A stretch of 64,000 nucleotides of DNA from Ichthyophis bannanicus (lineage: Eukaryota; Chordata; Amphibia; Gymnophiona; Ichthyophiidae): NCBI GenBank assembly GCA_033557465.1, contig CM066045.1, positions 134,313,596-134,377,595 of the forward strand, read 5' to 3'. The translations under genes were made by a program, and so were the position numbers. The notes under the pieces are model-generated. The model saw nothing but the letters and a program-made list of their open reading frames with translations, did no database searches and was not told the origin of the DNA. The first letter of the stretch is position 1. Every line of letters begins with the position of its first letter. Below, piece after piece: positions 11,021 to 22,275 of this stretch.

Positions 11021-11587
11021 CATAAAGGAAATATTTTCTGTGTCTAGGAAAAAAAAGCAAAACACATGCCAGAATTGTACCCAGTGATTAAAGTGCTATT
11101 GAAAAAAGACGGATGGAGGAAATTAATTTGCTGAAAAATATTTATAGGCATCACATTGACTAAGCAGTATTCTTTAATTTAAAAAAAAACATGGTGCCTT
11201 AGTAAACTAATTTTTTCTGTATAAAAAGGACATGATCTGCAGATTTCTGATTAATGGACTTGCCATGAAAAACAATGGATCATGTTATTGCCTCTTATTG
11301 TATTACCAAGAATGCACTCGGGAAGTCTGCAGTAAAGGGACAATAATAACCCTACAAATATCCAACAACATGGTTTACCCACTACCCATATCCCGATGCA
11401 ATGTAGGAGTTTAACAAGAGGAGAAATTCAAGATGGAATCTTCTATTCTAGGCAATTCAATGAAATTCCTAAGGCCGGTATTTGCACTGCGTTATGGTTC
11501 ACATGCGTAACCATAACTGCTCAAGCCAATCTTTTGTCATGTAAGAAGGCAAGGCTATAAATCAAAGGAGCTCTGTGTCTTTTTCTT
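9506..11587. other. Unassigned sequence
   Basis: About 2.1 kb with no recognised gene or transposon body. It includes the (AT)n array at 10975-11019 and a T14-15 run near 10811. Confidence 0.4.
10975..11019. repeat. (AT)n microsatellite
   Basis: About 22 uninterrupted TA units. Likely length-polymorphic. Confidence 0.95.
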
Positions 11588-11720
11588 GTTTCTATTTATT
11601 TATTTAAAAAATGTATGCCGCGCCTGTTCATAACTCTGGCCAAGGTATAATTTTACATTCATAATTTAAATAGATAACACTTTAAAAGAAATAAATCACA
11701 GCATAAGACATGCTGATAAC
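11588..11720 (-). mobile_element. LINE/SINE 3' tail, minus orientation
   Basis: Begins TATTTATTTATTTAAAAAATG, read on the minus strand as an (AAATA)n tail preceded by a short 3' UTR. This resembles the L2-like tails elsewhere in the window. Family not determinable. Confidence 0.35.
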
Positions 11721-12879
11721 TAAACTAGAAAACTGGAACTCCCTTTACCCTGCTGCAGAAGGTTTTTTTTTTATAATATTCTATGCTAAGTCTGTTCATA
11801 TTTCCAGTTATGATAGGAAAGTTCTCCAAATTCCTCAATGACTTAGGTGTTGTGAAAAAGGAGAGGCTTAAAACGGCAGACGCTCTGTGACTTTCTCCAC
11901 TAACACTGAGGTACCTGAGCCTTGATTAATGAAGGTAGGGGGCCTTCAGTTTCCCCTCCCCTCTTTCACTGGAGGCTTATTGGAGGGTTTTTTTCCTATC
12001 GTCTATTTTTTTTCACTGCCCTTTGAGAAAAGGTTGTCTGCCATGGATAGGGTTGATTTAATTCACCCAGAGGCATGTCTACTAAAGGACATGCTGGTGA
12101 TGTGTGTTTGAGCCGCAAAGTAGTGCAGAGGCTCGAGCTAACTTTTAGGGGGCATGTGCTCCTGTTCCTCTGCTGTTAGTGCATTGCTGTTGTGTCGCAT
12201 TATGCGAAGTGGCATGCAGGTGCACTCGCTGTTGTCCCTTGAGGCAGCAGGAAGCGCACCCATGCTAACGCAACATTCGCATTAGCACATATCCAAATGC
12301 CCACCCTAACCGTAATATGTCGTCAGCTCCCGCATTCCTCCCCTAACCCACGCAGTCCCCGCCCAGCCATGCTCTAGGCAGTCAGTATGTGAGTTTTAGT
12401 GAGGGGCCCCGCGCTAAATGTTAGCTGGCACACTGACCGTGTGGCAATCCCTGTTCTGTTAGCACACGTTTGTAAACATGCTCCCTGCTTCTTCTCTTTG
12501 ACTCTGTAACGTGACGTTCATTAAAATCCAAGGCAGGCTGTATAGTTTTAACCCTGATGAAAACATTAAAAAAGGAAAATTAAACAGGAGAGAGGGAGGT
12601 CGAGAAGGAATATACCAAAACAGGGAGGGAGGGAAAGAAAGGAAAAATAGGCAGATAAAAGTCAGTTGAAGACGGAAAGCAAAGCAACAGGGGTGTTGGC
12701 AGATAAGAAAATTCCCTGGCTCAAGGGATCCTGATTTGTCTCCTTCTAAAAGCCGTCGCAAGTCCCCCCTTGCTCTTTTTCTCTCTGTCATTGGAGCTGG
12801 ATTTACCTTGAGTCCGCCACTAGGTGCAATAAATATTAAAATTCTTGTGTGGGTTTGATGTTTCTAATCTCTTTATGAG
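11721..12879. other. Unassigned sequence
   Basis: No gene or repeat recognised. Confidence 0.4.
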
Positions 12880-13090
12880 AGGGGGTTTGGAAATTGCTGG
12901 GATATTGGGTTGCTTTTAAAGCAAGGTTCATTCATTTTTGTTTTTAATTATACTACTATATATTGTAATTTTCTATTGCTGTGTTGCCATATTGCTGTAC
13001 TTGCATATTTCACAATAACAATGTTGTAAGCTGCTTTTAGGCCCCTATGGAGAAAGGTGGAAATCTAATCCAAGAAAATAAAAAATAGAA
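12880..13090 (+). mobile_element. LINE 3' tail
   Basis: The segment ends TTGTAAGCTGCTTTTAGGCC, then GGAGAAAGGTGGAAAT and an A-rich end. This 'TGTAAGCTGCTTT...AAAGG(T/C)GG' layout is the usual 3' end of L2-like LINEs. No coding part remains. Confidence 0.4.
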
Positions 13091-14465
13091 TAAGAGCGGG
13101 TCTATTGGAGCCAGATACACGGGTTCCCAAAATGCTACCACCTCTATCCTGGGCAGCATTTTCTGGAGGGGTGGCATCTGGTGGCCCATCTAAAAGCTGC
13201 ATGGGAGGGGGGGGGGGGGGAGAGGCCAGCAGTGATCCTCTTGTAACCTTTTAAATGGGTGGGCCCAATGGGTCATCGCCACTCAGAAAGTGTTGATGGG
13301 AGGAGGGAGGAATCATCCCTTTCAATGGTGCCCCTGGGCAGCTGTCTACTTCCTAAAGGGTAATCCCGGGCTGTCCGCTGCTGACATTCCTGGGCAAACA
13401 ATTTCTAAACAGTTTAGCCTCCTAACTTTGGCTGCTCTGGGGCACCTACATGTAACTACATGTATTTAAAGGGAAGCGACCCCCATAATGGTTCCCTTTC
13501 CCCCTATGGTTTTGGTGTGGCCACGCCTCTGGAAGCAGCGAGTATGTATCATCCTAGGGCTCTGCAGACTGATTTATGTAAATAGGTTTTGCTGTTATGG
13601 AAGAAACGTTTACTTCAAGAATTTTTGTTCTCCACGGAAACCATGAAGCGTGGAACCTTTATACTTTGGCAAAAGCTCTGCGTCCAGCTTTTGAATTCAG
13701 ATTTTTAAAATCCTTCCCTAGAGCTGTTTAAGTTGTAATGCCAAAGTGTAGTTTATAGACCCTGGAATATTAATAGGCATCCAACAGATGCAAAACGGTG
13801 ATGGAAAACTGGCATCCGTTGTTCCTCTAGCTCATATGGATGAGAAATAAGAGCCTGTGAATTGGATAATGCATTGCATGCAACGGTTCTTTTTAAGTGG
13901 ACACCTAAAGCTACAGGATACAGTGGTTCAATAATGATCTGCTCCAGCAGAGCTGGGTGAAACATTTTTATTTGTGTGAAAGTGATGAGAAAACAGCAAA
14001 CAGAAAGCTCTGGGGAAGAATTATATTGTTCTGTGTCTGACATATGAGTGAAATAAGCGCAAGCCGTCACTGAGCAAACACGGATAAAAGAAAGGTAGAA
14101 ATTGATATTACTTGGGGAACCCAGGCCTACTCAGGCCGCCCTTAGAGTTGAGGCCAGCGCTTCCATAACGCGATCTAGGTGGTTGTTTAGAGCACCGGCC
14201 CTGTGGGGGCACCTATTGTTGCCATTGCCACCGGACGTCTACATGAAAGGGGGGCGGAAGAAGCTGATAGAAGAAGACAGAAACCTTGACATAGTGCAAA
14301 AGCATTTAGGTAAGTGCTGTGTCACAGTTTCTAAGCCATTGTGGCCCCTGCAGGGTCCAGAGAGGGGGAGAGGGGGGAGCAGGTGGATAGCGGGGTGGGG
14401 GAGCAGCAGAATCGAGGGTCCGCTCAGGGCATCTCCAGTCCTTCCACCGGCTCTGCTTAGAGTGT
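13091..14465. other. Unassigned sequence
   Basis: No recognised gene. Contains G14 at 13207-13220. Around 14100-14240 there is a GC-richer patch (GAGCACCGGCCCTGTGGGGG) that may be a repeat fragment but has no second copy here. Confidence 0.35.
13207..13220. repeat. Poly(G) tract, 14 bases
   Basis: Uninterrupted G14. Confidence 0.95.
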
Positions 14466-14652
14466 GCAGCAGAGGTTCCCAAATCCAGTCCTCAGGGAAC
14501 CCTAGGTCATTAGGGTTTTTGGGATTCCCACAATGAATATGCATGAGATAGATTTGCATGTTCTGCCTTCATTATATGCAAATCTATCTCATGCATATTC
14601 ATTGTGGGAATCCTGAAAACCTGACTGACTGGGTTGAAAACCCCTGGTGTAC
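14466..14652. repeat. Palindromic MITE family Pal-A, copy 3
   Basis: The best preserved centre of the family. ATGAATATGCATGAGATAGA on the left pairs exactly with TCTATCTCATGCATATTCAT on the right across a roughly 25-base loop. Outer arms: TTCCCAAATCCAGTCCTCAG against a diverged right end. Contains ATGCAAAT. Confidence 0.8.
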
Positions 14653-14815
14653 AGCATCAGGCATGTTTTATCTTTGTTTCTTTTCTTTATATCTGTCTAT
14701 GTAGTCCACCTAGCAAAACCATGTTCAAAGCAGATTCCATTAAAAAATACTTACACCAACAATGGCTCCTACCCCACTCTATGTAGCCGCAGCACTTTTA
14801 AACTCTCACCTAAAT

Positions 14816-15003
14816 ACAGGGATTCCCAACCCAGTCCTCGGGACCTACCTGGCCAGTCAGGTTTTCACGATAACCACAAAAAATATGCATGAGAGAGATT
14901 TGCATGCACAGCCTTCATTGAATGCAAATTTCTCTTATGCATATTCATTGTGGCTATCCTGAAATTCTGACTGGCTACGTGTATCCTGGGTTGAGAAACC
15001 CTG
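14816..15003. repeat. Palindromic MITE family Pal-A, copy 4
   Basis: TTCCCAACCCAGTCCTCGGG on the left and TCCTGGGTTGAGAAACCC on the right, with the usual ATGAGAGAGATTTGCAT and TTTCTCTTATGCATATTCAT blocks at the centre. It lies only about 160 bp from copy 3, in the same general layout. Confidence 0.8.
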
Positions 15004-15367
15004 CTTATATATATCACTAAATAAATGGACTTTGAGCAGTTTCCACAAGTGGGAGCAACTCTTCCTCAGTCTAAATGCAAAGGCCATGGCTGGGAGTCCC
15101 AGAAACTAGGGCGAGCTATAGAAAACATTGTGGCTTACACTCTCCCAGTTCTAACAGCATGCCTGTCAGGCTTGGTTTGTCACAGAAGAACGTAAGATCT
15201 GCCTCGGCACGTATCAATCCCGAAGGTCTCTTAGGTAATCTGACTTGCCCTTTTGCAACACCTTAAACAGGATGCAAACCTTAAACAATATCCATTGCTA
15301 AACTGGAAGCCTTTGATTCGGAAGAAATACTGCCTCTGTCCAGGTAGGCAAGTCTGTGTGATACATA

Positions 15368-15716
15368 ACCCAGGTGTGGGCAACTCCAGGCCTCGAGCGC
15401 CACAAGACAGTTGAGATATTGCACTGAATATGCATGAGATGGAAGGCGCTCCTCATTTTGTAACATAGGCTCTTCCCCTCTTCCTAACCTGCTATCTGTC
15501 TTGTCCTATTTTGTTGTATTTTTTCCGTTATTTTATTTTACTGATTTTTTTTTTAAATTGTTAACTGCTTAGATGCCTTTTCACCATAGGTGATATATCA
15601 AACAAACTAAACTGTAAATAAACCAAAACTAAATTGGAAGATGCAAATATTCAGTGTGGCTGTCTTGAAAGCCCAGCTGTCTTGTGGCACTTATGGGCAG
15701 GAATTGCCCTCCCCTG
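15368..15716. repeat. Pal-A copy 5, split by a LINE tail
   Basis: The left half (GGCAACTCCAGGCCTCGAGC to TGAATATGCATGAGATGG, 15368-15449) and right half (AGATGCAAATATTCAGTGTGG to GGAATTGCCCTCCCCTGG, 15637-15716) are separated by about 190 bp. The insert contains a T-rich block and ends TGTAAATAAACC, typical of a LINE 3' tail (plus strand). Insert boundaries are approximate. Confidence 0.6.
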
Positions 15717-15765
15717 GATTGTGTATCATTTAGACATTTGTGCAGTGGCCTAGAATGTGTTTGAG

Positions 15766-15900
15766 AGCAGGGCCGGTGCAAGGATATGCGGCCCCCTAGG
15801 CAAGCCCTCAATCCTGCCGCCTTCCCCCGCTTCCACCCCACCCTCCCATTGCCACAGCTTCCGCCCCTCTCTGGGACCTGCGGCAGTGACAATGCTATTT
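15766..15900 (+). mobile_element. Possible hAT-type terminal fragment
   Basis: Starts CAGGGCCGGTGCAAGGATAT, then CCCCTAGGCAAG. The 'CAGGGC(C/T)GGT' terminus is shared with the bounded MITE at 54285-54659, and GGTGCAAGGATAT recurs at 46525. No matching right end was found nearby, so this is a truncated copy or a solo end. Confidence 0.35.
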
Positions 15901-16597
15901 AAACAACACCACAGCACTGACCCAAACTCTTTGGCACTGGGTTGCTGTTCAGCTCTTTCTGACTAGTCGCTTCCATTCTGCCTGCATCCCCTCTTCAGAA
16001 CCTGCCTGGTCCTGCTCTGACGCCTGCCTCTCCGGTGACCGCCTAGTTCCCCTATTTGGGTTGCACCAGTTTTATTGGAGAGGCATGGACTATAACAGAG
16101 ATTGTCAGGAGATAAAGCCTGCTTGCACAGACGCACAGAATCAGAGAGATTCTGTAGCTGATGAATTCTGCACTTGGACAGAAGACACTTGGCTATAGGG
16201 TTGCCAAATGGCTGCCTTTCAGTTGGCCTGGACGGTTTTTAGATGGTCAGGTTGGCTGCTGGCAGCAGAAAAGCCGGTATTTTTGTTCCCAGTGAGGCTT
16301 ACGCAGCCTCCTCCACCATTGTTGAAAGTATATTTTTCCTCTCTCTGCTGCCTGCAATGCCGCCGAAACCTTTCTTGATGGTGATGCGCAGCAGCGGCAA
16401 ACGAGAGAGGAGCTGGGCCTTCAAGCCTGTGTGCGCTGCTAAGGCTCCATCAGTCCTGCTCCCCTCCAATGAACAATTCCTGTTTCTGAGGGGTCAGGTG
16501 GCGAATGCAAGCTCGATGGCCCCGCACATGCTCTCTCAACAGTGCAAAGTTGGACATGGATGGGGGGAATAGGAAGTAAGGCAGAAGATGCTGCACT

Positions 16598-16610
16598 GGG
16601 GGGGGGGGGG
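16598..16610. repeat. Poly(G) tract, 13 bases
   Basis: Uninterrupted G13. Confidence 0.95.
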
Positions 16611-17295
16611 AGGTGGGGGTGTAACAAAACAGAGGGGGATAATGACCATAAGAGGGGATTAACGTAATGCTGGACATCGGGGACTAGGTAGATAGGGCAG
16701 ATGTGGGGCATTGGGGGAGGAGTATGAAGAGAAGGACACACAAAGAGGGGGCGCAGGATGCTGGGAGGGTAGGATGATAGGGGATGCTGACACAACGAAT
16801 CTTGCCAGAACAAGGTAAGCAGCTGCTTCTAATTTGTTAACTCTCTGCAGCGAGCCAATGGGGGGAAGGGGGGGGGGAGAGTGGCTGGAGCTGCTGTCTA
16901 GTGGGGACTGGAGATGATGTGGTTACGCTTGCTGCTGGCCACCAGGGATTTGGAGACTAGAGGCTTGAGGACCACTGGAGGGGGAGGGGCCTGACGAGTG
17001 GGAGAACGTCTCCACCCCCACCCTCATGCAGTATCTGACCTCTTGAGATTTCAGTTTAATTTCCGTCTACATATTTTTGCTTTCTCTTTGTGGTCATTTA
17101 CTTATTTTGGTGTTCCATACGTGCAGCCAAGGCTGGGTATGCTATAGTATGGGATTGCTATGTAAGACTGAGTAGTAATCTGGCTTGTTCAGTTTTCCTG
17201 AAAGCTACACTGATGTTCTAGAGCCCACTGCAATATTTACGGTGCTGTCTTTTCCTAACTAGGGTCCTTGTTGTGTGAGTTTTGAAAATTGGCAT

Positions 17296-17335
17296 AGTGC
17301 TGTGTACACCTTGTAGCGCTATACAAATGATCAGT
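17296..17335 (+). mobile_element. Short L2-like tail fragment
   Basis: CATAGTGCTGTGTACACCTTG followed by TAGCGCTATACAAATGAT. The same block occurs at the end of the insertion at 50325-50505 (GCGCCTTGTAGCACTATACA). Confidence 0.45.
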
Positions 17336-17763
17336 AGAACTCTTGGTCCCAAATGACTTTCTTGTGTAAATTCGCAGTAAGCCTGCTACTCAGAGGGTTT
17401 GTACTGCCTGTACTGAGATTTTCTTTTTATGTGGCGAGTTTAATGGGGGAGTGTGTTAGCTCTGCTCTGCACAGATTGTTGTGGAAGGGGTGGGGGAAGT
17501 TCTGTGGGTACAGAATATGTGTTTGGATTTAATACCATATGGGAGAGCAGGTGTGTTGCAGGACCTGAGGGGAGGATTGTGGCTGAACAGGAGCTGAAGC
17601 GTGCAATCGGTTGTACCCCACCCCCTCCTCTTGAGATGGCCTGCAGTCACTAAAGCCTGCACCTCTGCCCTCTGCAGTTATTTGTTGGGTGAAGGGCAGG
17701 GGAAGAGCATGGGTAACCATAGGTGGCAAGGCTTTTTTCTATCAAAACGTTGGCAACCCTACT

Positions 17764-18855
17764 TGGCCTAGTTCTCAGTACTAAGCTGTGCATGCTAGAG
17801 GCGGAATCTAGAGCGGTGGTGATTTCTGGCAAGGGGTTTGTGGACCGTTTTATCTACAGTTAGAATTTCTCTGTACAGTGTGTGAGGTTGAGGGGGGTGA
17901 GAATCCTAACCCAATGTGCAGCAAGCAGGGCTCTTCAGCTTCATTAAACGGTGTTTCAGAGCCCTTTTGCTGTCCCCCAGTGAAAATTACAGTAGTCATC
18001 TGGCGAATAATCACTCTCATGGTCACTGCCTACTACGTGATGCCTGCTCAGGAAAGAGCCCTCTGTTTCTAAATCCCTGGAAAACCAAGCAGTTGATGAC
18101 TTCTCATAAACCTAGTTAAAAACAGTATATGACAGAATATTGTGCTGCAGTTTGTATGCAGCTGTCAGGTCCTGCCGTATGCTAGTATACACATTGTGTT
18201 ATTAATAGCTCTGTGATATTATTGATCATCTGTTTTCCAGAGACTGGATGACATTGGTGGATAAATGTGCATCTTGTGTTGCTGCTAGCCAGAGCATGGA
18301 TCATCGTAGATTTTAGCTTTTGTCTTTATGTCATTGACAGGAACTCCTCTTTTCCTCTAACACAAACAGTAACCTGGCATTTTATCCAATCAGTCATAGG
18401 ATGTGGAGAGCTTGGGGTGAGAGTGCGCGTGAGGAAACGAGCCTTCAGCATCATGCAGAAATATTTCTAAGGATCTCGCTATGCCCTGCTCAACACTCGT
18501 GGAATAAGCTTTTTGATGAAGTGTTTTCTTGTGTCCAGAGCAACATAATCCATTAATAATCTGAAACTTGTGCATATCTGGACCTTGTAATGGTTTGGAG
18601 GTTGATGGATAGCCTGCATGTTCTTCATCAATCTTCAGTATTGCAAAAGTGGTGATTAACAACAAGAGAGTATAGCACTTTTTGAAAGTTATGTGGATCC
18701 TTGCAAGCTGGAAGGATAATGGAAAAGAGTCTGAAATAGATACTTTTTATAGCAGTACATACTACAGTGTAGGCCTTGCTGTCTGAAGGGTATGTTACTC
18801 CTACATCCCTGACTTAATACTACTACTACTACTATGAATCATTTATATAGCACTA
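17764..18855. other. Unassigned sequence
   Basis: No recognised gene or full repeat. A (TAC)n patch at 18819-18835 followed by ATTTATATAGCACTAC resembles the reversed end of the L2-like fragment at 54810. Confidence 0.4.
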
Positions 18856-18985
18856 CTATCCATGAGATATATTTGCATATGCTGAGCCTCCAGTGTGTAC
18901 AAATTTATCTCGTACATATTCATTGTGGATTTCCCAAAAAACAGTTTAGATGTAAGGGTCACAGGACAGACTTGGGAAGCGCTGA
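18856..18985. repeat. Pal-A copy 6, partial
   Basis: Central blocks ATCCATGAGATATATTTGC and TTATCTCGTACATATTCATT followed by a degraded right arm. The left outer arm is missing. Confidence 0.55.
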
Positions 18986-19127
18986 CATTTAAAGTTCTTA
19001 TTCTTCACTTAAGTTACAGATATCCCCCTACCCCCAGACACCCCCCCCCCGTGAGTTTTTTGAACTGGTTTCTTTATCCTTGATGGTCTGTCTGTCTTCT
19101 CTCTCTCATGGGCTATAATTAATCTGA

Positions 19128-19578
19128 CAAGATTGCCCATCTTGGTGGTAAGGAATTAGAGAAGGGGGAATTGATAGTCTGAGGAGAAATGGCTGAAGTA
19201 TGGGAGCAACCAACATTATAGTGAATCTGGTTACCACTATCTAAAATCCAGTTGTCTGTGAGGTCTGAAGCAGCGTGACTTTACCAAGGGCACATCATGT
19301 CAAATAAATCTAATTATTTTTTTGAATGAGTGACTATGTGGTTTATCTAGATTTCAGGAAGGACTGGACTAGAAACTAGTTGAGCAATAGATGACTGAGC
19401 TTGGTAGTAAATGAATTTAGAAGAATGGTAATGAATGGAGCTACTGCTCAGGTATCGGTCCTGGGACCTGTTATATTCACTATCTTTGTGAGTAATATTG
19501 TGGAGGGACTAGAAGGAAATGTTTGTCTTTTTGAAGATGATTCAAAGATCTGCAACAAAGTGACATTCCTAAGTAGGG
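19128..19578 (+). pseudogene. CR1-like reverse transcriptase remnant, upstream piece
   Basis: Plus-strand translation near 19455-19578 shows SVLGPVIFTIFVSNIVEGLE, then a degenerate F-E-D-D-S-K-I-C-N: the GxxLGPxLFxxFVxDI and F(A/V)DDTKIC blocks of CR1-type reverse transcriptases. The active-site motif reads EDDS rather than ADDT, and stops lie upstream. The frame is cut by the SINE at 19579-19884; the continuation lies at 19885-20290. Confidence 0.65.
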
Positions 19579-19884
19579 AGGAGTAGGGAGGAGTAGCCTA
19601 GTGGTTGGGGCAAGGTACTTCAGGCCGGAAAGTCGGGGGTTCAAATCCCACTAGAGGACAGCAACCTTGGGCCGGAAGGACTGGGGTTTCTAGTCCCACA
19701 GATGCTCCTTGTGGTCTTGGGCAAGCCACTTAACCCTCCATAGCCCATGTTCCCTGTAAGTATTAGTGTATGTGTCTCATATCCCCGCGTGTTAAATGTA
19801 TCCCCCAATTGTGTTGTGACCGCTTTGATTGAAGGATAAGGCAGTATACAAAACTGTCTAAATAAATAAATAAATAAAGGGAGC
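19579..19884 (+). mobile_element. tRNA-derived SINE, family S1, copy 1
   Basis: Head with a polymerase III A box (TAGCCTAGTGG, 19594-19604) and B box (GGTTCAAATCC, 19638-19648). A central domain CTTGTGGTCTTGGGCAAGCC resembles the conserved middle of MIR/CORE-type SINEs. Then a 3' part GACCGCTTTGATTGAAGG and (AATA)n tail. It sits inside a CR1 remnant. Imperfect duplication of AGGGAG(G/C)AG flanks it. Full-length, about 0.3 kb. Confidence 0.75.
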
Positions 19885-20290
19885 AGACAGAATGAGAAAT
19901 AATTAACGACTGACATGTAGTCAAATGCTTGGTAACTAAACTTCAGTACAAAAGACGCAGCGTAATGCATCCGAGGTCCAGAAATCCAAAGGAACGGTAC
20001 ACAATAAAGGTGAGAAACTGGTGTGCACCGACCAAAGAGAAACCTCGGGGTGTAGTGTCTGATCATAAGGTAGAAAAATAGTGTGACAAGGAAGTGACTA
20101 GAGCAGAGGGAAGCTGGGGGGAGGCATAGAGAGACATAACTAACAGAAAGAAAGAAGTAATCCTGATGCTGCTGTACAGGACGTTGATGGGGGCTCACCT
20201 AGAATACTTTCTGGAGACCATATCTCACAAGAACAGAGATTAGAAGCAATCCAGGGAAAGGCAACCACTACTGGAGGAAGAAGGAACTAC
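19885..20290 (+). pseudogene. CR1-like remnant, downstream piece
   Basis: After the SINE the CR1 body continues. A degraded translation contains the downstream RT block ending near 20160-20215 with LLYRTLMGAHLEYF, matching the LMRxHLEYC block of the CR1 copy at 52320-52350. Numerous stops and frameshifts. Confidence 0.5.
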
Positions 20291-20334
20291 GCCTTTTACC
20301 TGAATTCAGCTTACAAGAAGTATTACAGTAGTCA

Positions 20335-20470
20335 CATCTCTGTGATGGCTACATAGTAACATAGCAAATACAGCAGGGCTCCATCTAATCCACCCAGTAT
20401 TCTTGATCTGTTTGATCTTACAGTAAGCTCTGTGATATCCAGTTCTTTCCAGGAAATATTTTAGAAGAAG
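20335..20470 (-). mobile_element. CR1-like 3' end fragment
   Basis: CATAGTAACATAGCAAATAC and the following TCCATCTAATCCACCCAG match the reverse of the CR1 3' terminus also seen at 44942-45010 (CATAGTAACATAGTATATGA, then GGTCCATTTAGGCTGCCCAG). Terminal fragment only. Confidence 0.5.
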
Positions 20471-21974
20471 CTAGGGGGTCTTTGTATATCACAGGGATTA
20501 AGAGATGATCTATCCATGTGTAATGAGACTAGAATAGGTCTCGAGCTAAAGAAATTCAAATCTTGTTATAGTTTTTATGCTGGTCCAGCAACGGGTGTTG
20601 CAACCTGAAAAAGCCAAAGGGCTTCATACTCAGCAGGGCTTATGCGGTTAGCAATACCTGGAGAGTGCCGCCGAATATCGCCATAGATCGCCTTGGCACG
20701 GTCCACATTGTGCCGAGGTGAATGCGAACTTATCCGGACAGGGGTGATTTTCAGTGCTGCTATCCATATAACTTTAGACAGAAACAAAGCTAAGTACAGC
20801 TAGCTACCTGCTTAGAAAATCTCTGCTTTCCGGAGAGAGAGGCCAATTCCATTACATGTGCATTCAGCCCGCGGACACATACAAATCGAAAATGGGCCCG
20901 ATTTCACCCTAATTACGAAGCCGCGGGTATAGATGCACCTGCAGTTCCAAAATTGGGCACGAGCAAATGACCATGGATAAACACAGGACCCACTGTTATA
21001 ACGAGACATGGGTATATGCAGCAAATGATTTGGATGTCCCCGTGCTCACCGTATTCTGACAAGATGGCCGTTTCCGATCCAGCCTGTCTCCGCCATATAC
21101 AGCCACACCTCCTCTGTAAAAATGTTCATCTCCTAAGCTGCTCCTCTCACTGACAGTGTTATTCTGATGTAAACTACATATGAATACTGCTGATACATAA
21201 ATGTTGATGCAAACTAGACTAGATATACTAGTCTGTCGCATGCCCAGAACAGTGCAAGGTAATCTCAGTGCTCTCAAAGATATAATAACAGCAAGTAGAA
21301 AGTGATATGTTTGTCATGACATACCTTGCATCAAAACATACATGACAGTAGAAGAAATCCGTAGTTAGTCATTCATTGGTCATCTCTAAAAACAGTCTTT
21401 ACAATGCTAAGTATGGACCCTTACCAACCTCACAAAAACCTCATTCAACTTTGCAATTCCCCAAAGGATGCATTGTATTGCTGAATGATTGACATAACAA
21501 TGCTCTTCAAATGGCTATAAATCTATGGCTGTCTGGCTATGGCATCTGTTTCCCACATATCTGGGTACTAGCATTTCACACAGAAGCTCACATGTGGCTA
21601 CACCTGTCCTATAGAATGTCCACTCTGTCCTGGCTTATGTTAGTGTATATACATCTAATATCTGTGGGGCAACTCTGTCTCCCTGCGTTCCCAAAGTCTG
21701 CTGTTAGGCCTGACCCGGGGAGGACTGCCAATGTGGGCATGGAAGGGGAGATCCCTCTGCCATCATACCAAGAAACCAGCATCCAGATATATCGCCACTC
21801 TTGCAGCTCTCATAGATCCTGGACTGGGTAAGGATGTGGCCTCATGGAACAGTCTGGGGAATGTTGGCACAGTATCAGTCATGTCTCCCAGTGCCTGGCA
21901 CAGCGGATGTATGGCTGCCCCATCACACTGCCAACAATATATGATCTTATTAGAGTACCTTATGAAACATATTC
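20471..21974. other. Unassigned sequence
   Basis: About 1.5 kb with more CpG than its neighbours between 20590 and 21060 (for example GTGCCGCCGAATATCGCC), suggesting an undescribed younger repeat or a short functional region. No coding signature recognised. Two overlapping short frames near 21731-22053 show no family. Confidence 0.35.
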
Positions 21975-22275
21975 CAGAAAAAATCACAAGTGGTTCTCCA
22001 TAGCTAAATGTCAAAACATATCCCTTTCAAGAATTAAGAGACCCTCAGAGTAAGAGCATTCAACAGTGCAACCAGCTCTAATAAATGCCCAAAATCACCA
22101 TCATTGGTCTCTATAAGTGTGCACGTTTTTAGAGACCAATGATGGTGCTTTTGGACATGTTTTAGTGCTGTTTGCACTGTTGAATGCTCTTATTCTGAGG
22201 GTCTCTTAATTCTTGAAAGGGATATGTTTTGACTTTTAGCTATGGAGAACTTTTTGTGATTTTTTTTTCTGTCCT
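21975..22275. repeat. 300-bp hairpin MITE (Pal-E)
   Basis: The left arm (from CAGAAAAAATCACAAG through TATCCCTTTCAAGAATTAAG and ATCATTGGTCTCTATA) is mirrored by the right arm (AGAGACCAATGATGGTG, CTTAATTCTTGAAAGGGATA, then TTTGTGATTTTTTTTCTG). The loop is about 15 bases (around 22116-22130). Arm identity looks above 85%. No coding capacity; superfamily unassigned because the target duplication is unclear. Confidence 0.8.

Larger units (their letters stand above)
16197..17763. mobile_element. Candidate DNA transposon with short TIRs
   Basis: The left end TAGGGTTGCCAAATGG and right end CGTTGGCAACCCTA form a 12-13 bp terminal inverted repeat flanked by TA on both sides, 1.57 kb apart. The interior has G-rich tracts (G13 at 16598-16610, G10 at 16868-16877) and a short L2-like tail at 17296-17335, but no transposase signature. 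The TIR sequence resembles Pal-B, so chance pairing of two separate half-elements is possible. Confidence 0.3.

Noticed and set aside
14102..14559. 144-codon plus-strand and 106-codon minus-strand frames
   Set aside because: They overlap each other and run into the Pal-A MITE at 14466; no family signature or start context.
16439..16813. 124-codon minus-strand frame rich in Pro, Ser and His
   Set aside because: Generated by G-rich low-complexity sequence (G13 tract inside it); no domain.
19594..19648. A and B boxes resembling a functional tRNA gene
   Set aside because: They belong to the SINE head; cloverleaf stems are not maintained and the same head recurs in other SINE copies.
19641..20198. 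185-codon minus-strand frame
   Set aside because: It runs antisense across the S1 SINE and CR1 remnant, both of which explain the sequence on the plus strand.
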